Origin: Herbidospora cretacea
GTDB taxonomy: Bacteria; Actinomycetota; Actinomycetes; Streptosporangiales; Streptosporangiaceae
Reading direction: 5' to 3'
DNA: 64,000 bases
NCBI RefSeq assembly: GCF_001570605.1
Contig: NZ_BBXG01000008.1
Location: 62,001-126,000 of the forward strand
Below the pieces are notes generated by a model. That model worked only from the letters and a program-made list of their open reading frames with translations. It was not told the origin of the DNA and made no database searches. The position numbers were made by a program, and so were the translations under genes. Below, piece after piece: positions 1 through 8,779 of this stretch. Each line of letters opens with the position of its first letter. Positions within the stretch are counted from its first letter, which is position 1.

Positions 1-735
1 CCGGTCGTGCAGGTTCTTGGGAAGCTTCGCGTAGACGTCGTCGGAGTCGCCCGGCCCCGCGATCAGCAGCCGCGCGTCGGGCCGGTCCGTGGAGAGCTTC
101 GCGAACGCCTCCAGCAGCACGGCCAGGCCCTTGCGGGGTTCGTCCATCCGCCCCAGGAAGCCGAGGACCGTGCCGTCGGGGCCCCAGCCGGGGAGCGGCT
201 CGGCCTCGGCGTAGCGGTCGACGGTGACGCCGTTGGGGATCAGCACCGCGTCGCCGCCCAGGTGCTCGACCAGGGTCTTCCTGGCCGCGTCGGAGACCGC
301 GATCCGGCCGGTGATCTTCTCCAGGGCGGTGTTCAGGACGGGCGCGGTCGCCGTGACGGCGCGCGAGCGTTCGTAGGAGGCGTGGAAGGTCGCCACGATC
401 GGGCCGCGCGCGACCCAGCAGGCCAGCAGCCCGACCGACGGCACGGCGGGCTCGTGGACGTGGAGCACGTCGAAGCGGCCCTCGCGGATCCACTTGCGGA
501 CCCGGTTGGCCGACAGGAACCCGAAGGTCAGCCGGGCCACCGACCCGTTGTAGGGCACCGGCACGGCCCGCCCGGCCGACACCACGTAGGCGGGCAGCGG
601 CGCGTCGTCGCCGGCCGGGGCCATGACCGAGACCCGGTGGCCGTCGTCGATCAGCGCCTCGGCCAGGTCGCGCACGTGGGCCTGGACGCCGCCCGGCACG
701 TCCCACATGTACGGGCAGACGATCCCGATCCTCAC
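1..735 (-). CDS. pimA: Phosphatidylinositol alpha-mannosyltransferase PimA (3' end missing)
   Basis: GT4-family glycosyltransferase that transfers the first mannose from GDP-mannose to phosphatidylinositol on the cytoplasmic face of the membrane, starting PIM synthesis. The first 245 residues are visible. They begin MRIGIVCPYMWDVPGGVQAH, the acceptor-side glycine-rich loop typical of PimA, and include VLHVHEPAVPS, FHASYERS, LIPNGV and GFLGRMDEPRKGL. The C-terminal part of the GDP-mannose domain, including the EX7E motif, lies beyond the left edge. The start is GTG at 735, overlapping the patA stop as GTGA, so the two are translationally coupled. It is the last visible gene of pgsA-patA-pimA, the order known from mycobacteria. 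Confidence 0.93.
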   Translation of the reverse strand, partial: MRIGIVCPYMWDVPGGVQAHVRDLAEALIDDGHRVSVMAPAGDDAPLPAYVVSAGRAVPVPYNGSVARLTFGFLSANRVRKWIREGRFDVLHVHEPAVPSVGLLACWVARGPIVATFHASYERSRAVTATAPVLNTALEKITGRIAVSDAARKTLVEHLGGDAVLIPNGVTVDRYAEAEPLPGWGPDGTVLGFLGRMDEPRKGLAVLLEAFAKLSTDRPDARLLIAGPGDSDDVYAKLPKNLHDR

Positions 736-1646
736 GGCCGTGGCTCCCGGGGCTCCAGGTCTTCCAGCCAGAGCCGCTGGAGCATGTGCCAGTCCTCAGG
801 GTGCTCCGCGATGCCCTTCTCGAAGGCCGCCGCCATGCCCTGCGTGAGCGCGGCGACCTTCTCCTGCCGGGTCCCCTCGGCCGGCACGGGCACTTCCGGA
901 TGAACGTCTAAACCCCAGTCGGGGCCGTCGAACCAGATGGTCACCGGCACCAGCGCGGCCCCGGTCTGCAGGGCCAGCAGCGCGGGCCCGGCCGCCATGC
1001 GGGTGCGGGAGCCGAAGAAGTCGACCTCGATCCCGCTGTCGGTCAGGTCGCGGTCGGCCGGGAGGCAGACCAGCTTCCCGGCGCGGGTGCGCTGGGCGAG
1101 GGTGCCGAAGGCGTGGGCGGTGCCGCCCCCCTTGGCGGTCAGCGGCAGCACCTCCATCCCGATGGCGGTGCGGAAGGCGACGAACCTCTCGAAGAGCGAC
1201 TCGGGCTTGAGGCGCTCCATCACGGTCGTGAACGGGTGGCCGCACTGGATCATCCACATCCCGGCGGCGTCCCAGTTGCCCATGTGGGGCAGCGCGATCA
1301 CCACGCCGCGCCCGGCGTCGAGGTGGTCGAAGATGTGGTGGGCGTCGATCGCGCGGGTGCGGGCGTGGACGTCGGCCGGATCCATCGCCGGAAGCCGGAA
1401 GACCTCCATCCAGTAGCGCATGTAGGACCGCAGGCCCGCCCTGGACAGCTCCCGGAGCGGAGCCCCCTCGCGGCCGGTCACCCGGGCCAGGTTCGACTCC
1501 AGGCGGCGGACCGACTTGCCCTGCCGCCGCCACATGACGTCGGCGATCGCCTGGAAGGCCAGCGCGGCGAGCTTCAGCGGGACGTGGCGGACCACGGCCC
1601 AGCCGACCGTGTAGGCCGACGCGACGATCCGATCAGTGAGCGTCAT
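732..1646 (-). CDS. patA: Phosphatidylinositol mannoside acyltransferase (LpxL/HtrB family)
   Basis: Membrane-associated acyltransferase expected to acylate the mannose of PIM1/PIM2. The 304-residue protein has the HtrB/LpxL fold, with the HX4D-type catalytic motif in ALPHMGNWDAAG and a downstream CLPADRDLTDSGIEVDFFG segment typical of the actinobacterial branch. The chosen start is ATG 1646 (MTLTDRIV), which lies 14 nt inside the end of pgsA. An upstream in-frame start would overlap pgsA further and adds non-conserved sequence. Its stop overlaps the pimA start by 4 nt. Position between pgsA and pimA makes the PIM assignment strong. Confidence 0.92.
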   Translation of the reverse strand: MTLTDRIVASAYTVGWAVVRHVPLKLAALAFQAIADVMWRRQGKSVRRLESNLARVTGREGAPLRELSRAGLRSYMRYWMEVFRLPAMDPADVHARTRAIDAHHIFDHLDAGRGVVIALPHMGNWDAAGMWMIQCGHPFTTVMERLKPESLFERFVAFRTAIGMEVLPLTAKGGGTAHAFGTLAQRTRAGKLVCLPADRDLTDSGIEVDFFGSRTRMAAGPALLALQTGAALVPVTIWFDGPDWGLDVHPEVPVPAEGTRQEKVAALTQGMAAAFEKGIAEHPEDWHMLQRLWLEDLEPREPRP

Positions 1647-2238
1647 GCTCCACCGCCTGCTTGTGGACGACATGCATGCGCTGCCCCACAGTGATCACGC
1701 TGGCCGCGGCCAGCCCCCAAAGACCCACAGCCAGAACGTACGGCACGCCCAAACCGTCGAGGAAGGCCACCACGAGGACGACCAGCAGCCGTTCGCCGCG
1801 TTCGGCGATGCCCACGTTGGCGTGCATGCCCAGGCCCTCGGCCCGCGCCTTGGCGTAGGAGACGACCGCGCCGCCGACCAGGCAGAGCAGGCCGCCCAGG
1901 GCCAGCGCCCCCTGGTCGTCGAGGACCAGATAGACGATCAGGCCGGAGAAGACGCCCGCGTCGGCGACCCGGTCGAGGGTCGAGTCGAGGAAGGCGCCCC
2001 AGGTCGAGCCCTTGGTCATCCGGGCCAGGATGCCGTCGAGCAGGTCGGCCAGCACGAAGAAGGTGATCACCAGCGAACCGGCGACGAGCTGCCCTCGTGG
2101 GTAGAAGTACAGGGAAGAGGTCACCGTGCCGAGCGTGCCGAGCGCGGTGATCATGTTCGGAGTGACGCCATGGCGCGCGAGGAACCGGCCCAGCGGGCTC
2201 ATGAGTCTGGTCATAGCGGGACGCAGAACGTTCAGCAT
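1633..2238 (-). CDS. pgsA: Phosphatidylinositol phosphate synthase (CDP-alcohol phosphatidyltransferase)
   Basis: Polytopic membrane enzyme that condenses CDP-diacylglycerol with inositol 1-phosphate, giving the lipid on which PimA acts. The 201-residue protein carries the full CDP-OH-P signature: Asp65 and Asp68 in DLLDGILAR, followed by Asp85 and Asp89 in GAFLDSTLD, which bind the metal ions. About six hydrophobic segments are present. The start ATG 2238 (MLNVLRPAM) was preferred over an upstream in-frame codon because the added residues are not hydrophobic or conserved. It is first in the operon with patA and pimA. A CRP-like site lies about 55 nt upstream. Confidence 0.92.
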   Translation of the reverse strand: MLNVLRPAMTRLMSPLGRFLARHGVTPNMITALGTLGTVTSSLYFYPRGQLVAGSLVITFFVLADLLDGILARMTKGSTWGAFLDSTLDRVADAGVFSGLIVYLVLDDQGALALGGLLCLVGGAVVSYAKARAEGLGMHANVGIAERGERLLVVLVVAFLDGLGVPYVLAVGLWGLAAASVITVGQRMHVVHKQAVEHDAH

Positions 2239-2291
2239 GGCGCGTCTGATCGTAGGGCATGCGCCCACGCTCACATTCCCGGTCGGCCTCT

Positions 2292-2307
2292 TGTGATCTG
2301 GGCCACA
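2292..2307. promoter_or_regulatory. CRP/GlxR-like palindrome between pgsA and EF-G2 genes
   Basis: The sequence TGTGATCTGGGCCACA matches the TGTGA-N6-TCACA consensus of CRP-family regulators at 9 of 10 fixed positions. It lies in the 191-nt divergent intergenic region, so it could act on either gene. Assignment to a particular CRP-like protein is inference. Confidence 0.4.
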
Positions 2308-2429
2308 AACGTTGAGTGTGGGTTACACGCGCCTTTCCTATCGGGGTGCGGGGCGCGTCACTCAGGCGGCCGGGCGGCCGCCGGTCGCTCGCGCGGCCTG
2401 CGGTCTCCCCTCCCATCCAGGAGGCGAAA

Positions 2430-4547
2430 GTGGCGGAGAAGGCTAACGGAGGGACATCGGGAGCCGCGGGCAGGGCACCATCGGCCGACCAGCCGGACAT
2501 GGTGCGCAATGTCGTGCTCGTCGGCCATTCCGGATCGGGGAAGACGACCCTGGTGGAGGCGCTGCTCGCGGCGACCGGCACCATCCCGAGGACGGGCCGG
2601 GTCGAGGACGGGACCACGGTCAGCGACTTCGACGAGGTCGAGGTCCGCCAGCAGCGGTCGGTGAACCTGGCGCTGGCGCCGGTGACGCACAACGGGATAA
2701 AGATCAACCTGCTCGACACGCCCGGGTACGCCGACTTCGTCGGTGACCTGCGGGCCGGGCTGCGGGCCGCCGACGCGGCGCTGTTCGTGGTCGCGGCGAC
2801 CGACGGGGTCGACGGGCTGACCCGCCAGCTCTGGGAAGAGTGCGCGAGCGTGGGCATGCCGCGCGCGGTCGTCATCACCAAGATCGACCACCAGCGGGCC
2901 GACTTCGACGAGGTCCTCACCGCCTGCCAGGACGCCTTCGGCGACGGCGTCGCGCCGCTCTACCTGCCGGTGGGTGGCGAGGCGCTCGTGGGGCTGCTGT
3001 CCCAGCGCGTCTTCGACTACTCGGGCGGCACGCGCACCGAGAGGGAGCCCGACGCCGACGAGGCGATGCTGATCGAGCAGTACCGGGGCGACCTCATCGA
3101 GGGGATCATCCAGGAGAGCGAGGACGAATCGCTCATGGACCGCTACCTCGAAGGCGAGCAGATCGACACCAAGGTCCTCATCGACGACCTGGAGAAGGCG
3201 GTCGCGCGGGCCACGTTCCACCCGGTGCTGGTCACCGCGCCGGGCGTGGGCATGCCGGAGCTGCTCGAAGTGATCACGCAGGGGTTCCCGTGCCCGCCGG
3301 AGCACCGGCTGCCGGAGGTCTCGACCATAGACGGCAAGGCGATGAAGGTCTGCCGGTGCGACCCCGAGGGGCCGCTGGTGGCAGAGGTGGTCAAGACCAC
3401 GAGCGACCCCTACGTGGGCCGCATCAGCCTGGTCCGGGTCTTCTCGGGCACGCTCCGGCCCGACATGACCGTCCACGTCTCCGGGCACGTGCCCCAGCAC
3501 GAGCACGACGTCGACGAACGCGTCGGCGCGCTGTCCTCGCCCCTGGGCAAGACCCAGCGGCCGGTGGGCAAGTGCGTGGCGGGCGACGTGGTCGCGGTGG
3601 CCAAGCTCGGCCACGCCGAGACCGGCGACACCCTGTCGGAGAAGGACAATCCGCTGGTCATGGAGCCGTGGCGGATGCCCGAGCCGCTGCTCCCGGTCGC
3701 GATCAGGGCCAGGTCGAAGGCCGACGACGACAAGCTCTCCCAGGCCCTGGGCCGCCTGGTGGCCGAGGACCCGACGCTGCGGCTGGAGAACAACGCCGAG
3801 ACCCGGCAGCTCGTGCTGTGGTGCATGGGCGAGGCCCACGCCGACGTGCTCCTCGACCGGTTGTCGCGGCGTCACGGCGTCGAGGTGGAGAAGATCGATC
3901 TGCGGGTGCCGCTGCGCGAGACCTTCGGCGGGAAGGCCCAGGGCATGGGCCGCAACGTCAAGCAGACCGGCGGCCACGGCCAGTACGCCATCTGCCACCT
4001 GGAGATCGAGCCGCTGCCCTCGGGCTCGGGGTTCGAGTTCGTCGACAAGATCGTCGGCGGGGTGGTGCCGCGCCAGTTCATCCCGTCGGTGGAGAAGGGC
4101 GTGCGCAGCCAGATGGAGCGCGGGGTGGTGGCCGGTTACCCGATGGTCGACATCAGGGTGACCCTGTACGACGGCAAGGCCCACTCGGTCGACTCCAGTG
4201 ACATGGCGTTCCAGGTCGCGGGCGGCCTGGCGCTCCGGGAGGCCGCCGCGAAGGTCTCCGCGCTGCTGCTCGAACCGGTCGACGAGGTGTCGGTCCTGGT
4301 CGACGACGACTACGTCGGCAACGTCATGAGCGACCTGTCGTCGCGGCGCGGACGGGTGCTCGGCACCGAGCCCGTGGGGGTCGGCCGGACGCTGGTCCGG
4401 GCCGAGGTGCCGGAGCTGGAGATCACCCGGTACGCGATAGATCTACGTTCGATGTCCCACGGCACCGGGACGTTCACCCGGGCGTTCCTGCGCTACGAAC
4501 CGCTGCCCTCGCATCTCGCCGAGAAGGTCGCCACCCCCGCTGATTAG
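2430..4547 (+). CDS. Elongation factor G-like protein (EF-G2)
   Basis: Translational GTPase paralogue of EF-G, 705 residues, cytoplasmic. G1 is GHSGSGKTT (32-40), G3 is DTPGYADF (96-103) and G4 is TKID (150-153). Domains II to V follow in the normal order and end at the C-terminal EF-G domain. Two changes separate it from canonical FusA: Tyr100 replaces the catalytic His of the DTPGH motif, and TKID replaces NKMD. This is the pattern of the actinobacterial EF-G2 group; the mycobacterial member is reported to bind GTP without ribosome-stimulated hydrolysis. The start is GTG 2430, with AGGAGG six bases upstream. It stands alone, away from rpsL-rpsG-tuf. A role in stress or ribosome maintenance is possible but unproven. 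Confidence 0.88.
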   Translation: MAEKANGGTSGAAGRAPSADQPDMVRNVVLVGHSGSGKTTLVEALLAATGTIPRTGRVEDGTTVSDFDEVEVRQQRSVNLALAPVTHNGIKINLLDTPGYADFVGDLRAGLRAADAALFVVAATDGVDGLTRQLWEECASVGMPRAVVITKIDHQRADFDEVLTACQDAFGDGVAPLYLPVGGEALVGLLSQRVFDYSGGTRTEREPDADEAMLIEQYRGDLIEGIIQESEDESLMDRYLEGEQIDTKVLIDDLEKAVARATFHPVLVTAPGVGMPELLEVITQGFPCPPEHRLPEVSTIDGKAMKVCRCDPEGPLVAEVVKTTSDPYVGRISLVRVFSGTLRPDMTVHVSGHVPQHEHDVDERVGALSSPLGKTQRPVGKCVAGDVVAVAKLGHAETGDTLSEKDNPLVMEPWRMPEPLLPVAIRARSKADDDKLSQALGRLVAEDPTLRLENNAETRQLVLWCMGEAHADVLLDRLSRRHGVEVEKIDLRVPLRETFGGKAQGMGRNVKQTGGHGQYAICHLEIEPLPSGSGFEFVDKIVGGVVPRQFIPSVEKGVRSQMERGVVAGYPMVDIRVTLYDGKAHSVDSSDMAFQVAGGLALREAAAKVSALLLEPVDEVSVLVDDDYVGNVMSDLSSRRGRVLGTEPVGVGRTLVRAEVPELEITRYAIDLRSMSHGTGTFTRAFLRYEPLPSHLAEKVATPAD

Positions 4548-4553
4548 GGGTTT

Positions 4554-4588
4554 CCCGGCGCCGGTCGTTTCGTTTGAACGGCGCCGGG
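4554..4588 (+). terminator. Probable terminator after EF-G2 gene
   Basis: A perfect 10-bp inverted repeat, CCCGGCGCCG (4554-4563) with CGGCGCCGGG (4579-4588), and a 15-nt loop. It begins six bases after the EF-G2 stop codon. There is no clear T-run, as is common in high-GC actinomycetes. Confidence 0.6.
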
Positions 4589-4707
4589 GCATCTCCTCGC
4601 CCGTTGTGCGCCGTCACGCCGGCCCCGCAGACCAAATTCGTCTTCGGGGCGAAGCATTGCCATACCGATGCCACACTGTGACGGCCATCGCGTTCGGGGA
4701 GGGGCAA

Positions 4708-6219
4708 GTGAAACGTCAGTTGATCGCCGCCGGTGCCGTGGCCGCGACCGCTTCGGCGGGGGCCTATCTGCTCATGCCCACGGCGACCCCTGGGTTGGAG
4801 CGTGCCAGTTACGTGACCACGAGCACCGCCGCGGCCAAGAAGGCGGTCTGCCCGGCCGCCAAGCGCCAGATGCGCGGCATGTGGATCGCGACGACGCAGA
4901 ACATCGACTGGCCGTCGCGGGCGGGGCTGTCGCCCGCCCAGCAGCGGTCCGAATACGTCAAGATGCTCGACACCGCCGCGAGCCGTGGCATCAACGCGGT
5001 CTTCCTGCAGGTCAGACCAGCTTCCGACGCCATCTACCGGTCGTCGCTGGAGCCCTGGTCGCAGTACCTGACCGGCAAGGCCGGCAAGGACCCGGGCTGG
5101 GACCCGCTGCCGTTCCTGATCGCCGAGGCCCACAAGCGCGGCATGGAGTTCCACGCCTGGTTCAACCCCTATCGGGCCGCCTACACCGACAACGTCGCCT
5201 CGCTGCCGGCCAACCACCCGGCCCGCCGGCACCCGGGCTGGGTGGTCAAGCACGAGGGGCGGCTCTACTACAACCCGGGCCTTCCGTCGGTCCGCGACCA
5301 CGTCACCAAGGTGATCATGGACGTGGTCAACCGCTACGACGTCGACGGCGTCCACTTCGACGACTACTTCTACCCCTATCCGGGCCAGGGCACGAAGTTC
5401 AACGACACCGCCGCCTACGACAAGTACGGCGAGGGCAAGTCGCTGGCCAACTGGCGGCGCGCCAACGTCAACCAGCTGGTGGCGCAGGTCGACAAGGCCG
5501 TCCACCGGGCCAAGCCCTACCTGAAGTTCGGCATCAGCCCGTTCGGCATCTGGCGCAACAAGAGCAACGACCCGGCCGGGTCGAAGACCAACGGCATGTC
5601 GGCCTACGACGCGATCTACGCCGACCCGAAGGCCTGGATCAAGGCGGGCACGGTCGACTACCTGACCCCGCAGCTCTACTGGAACCGGGGCTTCGCCGCC
5701 GCCGACTACGACGTGCTCGCGCCGTGGTGGGCCAACGCGGTGAAGGGCAGCGGCGTCGACCTCTACATCGGCCAGGCGCTCTACCAGGTCGGCACCGGCG
5801 GGGCCTGGAACCGGCCTAACGAGATCCCGTCCCATCTGGCGGTGAACAAGCGCTACCCGGAGATCGAGGGTGACGTCTACTTCAGCGCCAAGCAGGTCGT
5901 GCAGAACCCGCTGAAGGTGATGACCCGGATCGCCGACGACTACTACCGGCGTCCGGCGCTGCTGCCGCTGATCAAGGGCCTGCCGACCAGGCCGCTCGGC
6001 CCGGTCAAGGCCCTGCGCGCCGCGGGCGCCACCCTCACCTGGACGGGCGTGCCCGGAGCGCGGGCCTACGCCGTCTACCGGGGCACCGGCAGCTCGTGCG
6101 AGCTGGTCGCGGTGACCACCCGGTCGTCGTTCCAGACCCGGGCCAACGGCACCTACCAGGTGACCTCGCTCGACCGCCTCTACAACGAGAGCACCCCGGT
6201 GTCGGCCCGCGTGGGGTGA
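4708..6219 (+). CDS. Secreted GHL10-type glycoside hydrolase (DUF187/YngK-like)
   Basis: Predicted exported TIM-barrel glycosidase of 503 residues. The N-terminus MKRQLIAAGAVAATASAGAY is a signal peptide. The GHL10 (DUF187) domain starts around QMRGMWIATTQNIDWPSR and includes AVFLQVRPASDAIY, MEFHAWFNPYR and VDGVHFDDYFYPYP; the acidic residues of the last motif are the likely catalytic or metal-binding group. The C-terminal 80 residues look like a fibronectin-III-type beta domain (LRAAGATLTWTGVPGARAYAVYR). The start GTG 4708 follows GGGGAGGGG closely. The substrate is not evident; relatives are thought to act on peptidoglycan-related or other complex glycans. It is followed in the same direction by another secreted glycosidase. 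Confidence 0.82.
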   Translation: MKRQLIAAGAVAATASAGAYLLMPTATPGLERASYVTTSTAAAKKAVCPAAKRQMRGMWIATTQNIDWPSRAGLSPAQQRSEYVKMLDTAASRGINAVFLQVRPASDAIYRSSLEPWSQYLTGKAGKDPGWDPLPFLIAEAHKRGMEFHAWFNPYRAAYTDNVASLPANHPARRHPGWVVKHEGRLYYNPGLPSVRDHVTKVIMDVVNRYDVDGVHFDDYFYPYPGQGTKFNDTAAYDKYGEGKSLANWRRANVNQLVAQVDKAVHRAKPYLKFGISPFGIWRNKSNDPAGSKTNGMSAYDAIYADPKAWIKAGTVDYLTPQLYWNRGFAAADYDVLAPWWANAVKGSGVDLYIGQALYQVGTGGAWNRPNEIPSHLAVNKRYPEIEGDVYFSAKQVVQNPLKVMTRIADDYYRRPALLPLIKGLPTRPLGPVKALRAAGATLTWTGVPGARAYAVYRGTGSSCELVAVTTRSSFQTRANGTYQVTSLDRLYNESTPVSARVG

Positions 6220-6257
6220 GGTTGCGCGCTTTTTGCGGCGATGTTGCTGGCTTATTG

Positions 6258-6344
6258 CGTCCGATGATCCGTTTCTGTCAGGATGAGGGCACCCCCTTAC
6301 CGGGTAGCGTCCGCCCGGTCCTTGCCAGAAAGGATCATCGGACG
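6258..6344 (+). promoter_or_regulatory. Structured leader: 13-bp inverted repeat sequestering the ribosome binding site
   Basis: CGTCCGATGATCC (6258-6270) is exactly complementary to GGATCATCGGACG (6332-6344). The right arm covers most of the AAGGA ribosome binding site (6330-6334) and the first base of the GTG start. A second hairpin, ACCGGG (6299-6304) with CCCGGT (6314-6319), lies inside the 61-nt loop. As RNA this would hide the translation start; as DNA it could instead be a bipartite operator. Confidence 0.45.
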
Positions 6345-8725
6345 TGGCTGTCTCGCGCCGTAGTTTCCTCGCCTCGGCCATCTCGGCGTCCGCCCTCGCG
6401 GCGGCCTCGACCCACCTGACCAGCAGCCCGGCGTTCGCGGCCAGCCCACCCGGTGACGTGGTCGGCAAGATCACCGTCGGCTACCAGGGCTGGTTCGCCT
6501 GCCGGGGCGACGGCTCCCCCATCGACCGCTGGTGGCACTGGAGCGGCCAGGACAACACCGTGCCGCCCTCGCCGTCCAACACCACGATCGTGTCGTGGCC
6601 GGACAACCGCGACTACACGCGGACCTACCCCACGCTCTACCAGAACCTGAACAACGGCCAGACGGCCAACCTGTTCTCCTCGTGGGACCAGCAGACGATC
6701 GACACCCACTTCAAGTGGATGCGCGACTACAACTGCGACACCGCCGCCCTCCAGCGGTTCAACCCCTTCGGCGCCGAGGGCCCCATCCGCGACGGCATCA
6801 CCGCCAAGGTCCGCCAGGCCGCCGAGGCCTACGGCCGCAAGTTCTACATCATGTACGACGTCACGAACTGGACGAACTTCCAGTCGGAGATCAAGACCGA
6901 CTGGACGACCAAGATGTCGGCGTACACGTCGTCGAGCGCCTACGCCAGGCAGAACGGCAAGCCGGTCGTCTGCATCTGGGGCTTCGGGTTCAACGACCCC
7001 GGCCGGCCCTTCCCCCCGGCGCCCTGCCTGGAGGTGATCAACTGGTTCAAGGCCCAGGGCTGCTACGTCATCGGCGGCGTGCCCACCTACTGGCGGCAGG
7101 GCATCAACGACTCGCGCACCGGGTTCAGCGAGGTCTACCACGCGTTCAACATGATCTCGCCGTGGATGGTCGGCCGGACCAACTCAGTGGGCGGGCTCCA
7201 GCACTTCTACGACAACTGCGTCGTCCCGGACGTCGCCGACTGCAACGCCAACGGCATCGACTACCAGCCCTGCGTCATGCCGGGCGACCTCCAGTCGCGC
7301 GCCCGCGCCCACGGCGACTTCATGTGGCGGATGTTCTACAACACGATCCGGGCCGGGTCGCACGCCATCTACATCTCGATGTTCGACGAGTACAACGAGG
7401 GCAACCAGATCGCCAAGACGGCCGAGACGCAGGCCTGGGTGCCGGCCGGGTCGGGCATCCTCGCGCTCGACGAGGACGGCACGTTCTGCTCCTCCGACTA
7501 CTACCTGCGGATCACCGGCGACGGCGGGCGGATGCTCAAGGGCCAGATCGCGCTGACCGCGACCCGGCCCACCCAGCCGGTCGTCGGCGGGCAGCCGCCC
7601 CAGTCGGGCAACCTAGCGCTGAACAAGGCCACCAGCGCCAGCAGCACCAACAACGGCTTCGTCCCGGCCAACGCCGTCGACGGGAACGCCTCGACCTACT
7701 GGGAGAGCTCCGGCGCCCTGCCGCAGTGGCTCCAGGTCGACCTGGGGGCCGCCTCGGTCCTCGGCCGGGCCGTGCTCAAACTGCCGCCCAATGCCGCGTG
7801 GGGCTCGCGGGTGCAGACGCTCACCCTGGCGGTCAGCGCCAACGGGAGCACCTGGACGACGGTCACCGGCCCGATCGGGATCACCTTCAACGCGGCGACC
7901 GGGAACCAGGCGACCGTCACGATCCCCGGGTTGAACGCCCGGTACGTCCGCGTGACGATCAGCGGCAACACCGGCTGGCCGGCCGCGCAGCTCTCCGAGC
8001 TGGAGGTCTACGCCGCCGACACGGTGGAGAACACCCCGCCCACCGCGCCGGGCAACCTGACCGTGACCGGGAAGACCTCGACCAGCGTGTCGCTGTCGTG
8101 GACGGCCTCGACCGACAACGTGGCGGTCACCGGCTACCAGGTCCTCCGCAACGGCGAGCCGGTCGCCTCGCCTGCCGGGCTCACCCACACGGTGACCGGG
8201 CTGGCCCCCGGGACCTCCCACACCTTCACGGTGAAGGCCCTGGACGGCCAGAACGCGGCCTCGCAGCCCTCGAACGCGGTGACCGTGACCACCGACGCGG
8301 CGGCGAACGTGAACCTGGCGGCCGGGAAGCCGACGTCGGAGAGCGGCCACGTGCAGAGCTACGGCTCGGGGAACGTCGTCGACGGCAACGCGAACACCTA
8401 CTGGGAGTCCCCCAACAACGCGTGGCCGCAGTGGGTCCAGGTCGACCTCGGGGCCGCCACGGCGGTGTCGCGGGTCGTGCTGAAGCTGCCCCCGGCGAGC
8501 GCCTGGCAGACCCGGACCCAGACGATCGAAATCCAGGGCAGCACCGACGGCTCGACGTTCTCGACCCTGTCGGCGGCGTCGGGCCGGACGTTCAACCCGT
8601 CGACCGGCAACACGGCGACGGTCACGTTCACCGGGTCGTCACAGCGGTACGTGCGGCTGCGGTTCACCGGGAACACCGGCTGGCCGGCCGGTCAGCTCTC
8701 GGAGTTCGAGGTGTACGCGTCCTGA
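6344..8725 (+). CDS. Tat-exported GH71/99-like glycosidase with two F5/8-type-C domains and an FnIII domain
   Basis: Exported multidomain carbohydrate-active protein, 793 residues. A Tat signal (SRRSFLASAISASALA) is followed by a catalytic domain of roughly 35-405 that resembles the GH71/99-like family (VGKITVGYQGWF, WWHWSGQD, FYIMYDVTNW, ISMFDEYNEGNQ). Then come a discoidin/CBM32-like domain (about 425-555), a fibronectin-III domain (about 565-655) and a second discoidin domain to the C-terminus. The two discoidin copies share VDGN.STYWES and GNTGWPA.QLSE.EVYA, indicating internal duplication. GTG 6344 is the start. The Tat route suggests folding in the cytoplasm. The substrate is unknown; GH99 relatives are endo-mannanases and GH71 are alpha-1,3-glucanases. 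Confidence 0.85.
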   Translation: MAVSRRSFLASAISASALAAASTHLTSSPAFAASPPGDVVGKITVGYQGWFACRGDGSPIDRWWHWSGQDNTVPPSPSNTTIVSWPDNRDYTRTYPTLYQNLNNGQTANLFSSWDQQTIDTHFKWMRDYNCDTAALQRFNPFGAEGPIRDGITAKVRQAAEAYGRKFYIMYDVTNWTNFQSEIKTDWTTKMSAYTSSSAYARQNGKPVVCIWGFGFNDPGRPFPPAPCLEVINWFKAQGCYVIGGVPTYWRQGINDSRTGFSEVYHAFNMISPWMVGRTNSVGGLQHFYDNCVVPDVADCNANGIDYQPCVMPGDLQSRARAHGDFMWRMFYNTIRAGSHAIYISMFDEYNEGNQIAKTAETQAWVPAGSGILALDEDGTFCSSDYYLRITGDGGRMLKGQIALTATRPTQPVVGGQPPQSGNLALNKATSASSTNNGFVPANAVDGNASTYWESSGALPQWLQVDLGAASVLGRAVLKLPPNAAWGSRVQTLTLAVSANGSTWTTVTGPIGITFNAATGNQATVTIPGLNARYVRVTISGNTGWPAAQLSELEVYAADTVENTPPTAPGNLTVTGKTSTSVSLSWTASTDNVAVTGYQVLRNGEPVASPAGLTHTVTGLAPGTSHTFTVKALDGQNAASQPSNAVTVTTDAAANVNLAAGKPTSESGHVQSYGSGNVVDGNANTYWESPNNAWPQWVQVDLGAATAVSRVVLKLPPASAWQTRTQTIEIQGSTDGSTFSTLSAASGRTFNPSTGNTATVTFTGSSQRYVRLRFTGNTGWPAGQLSEFEVYAS

Positions 8726-8743
8726 GTCCCCTCGGGTGACGCA

Positions 8744-8775
8744 GGGGCCGCGCCGATGCCACCCGGCGCGGCCCC
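8744..8775. terminator. Bidirectional terminator between glycosidase and efeB
   Basis: A perfect 12-bp stem, GGGGCCGCGCCG (8744-8755) with CGGCGCGGCCCC (8764-8775), and an 8-nt loop. It sits between two convergent genes and overlaps neither. Confidence 0.75.
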
Positions 8776-8779
8776 TCCC

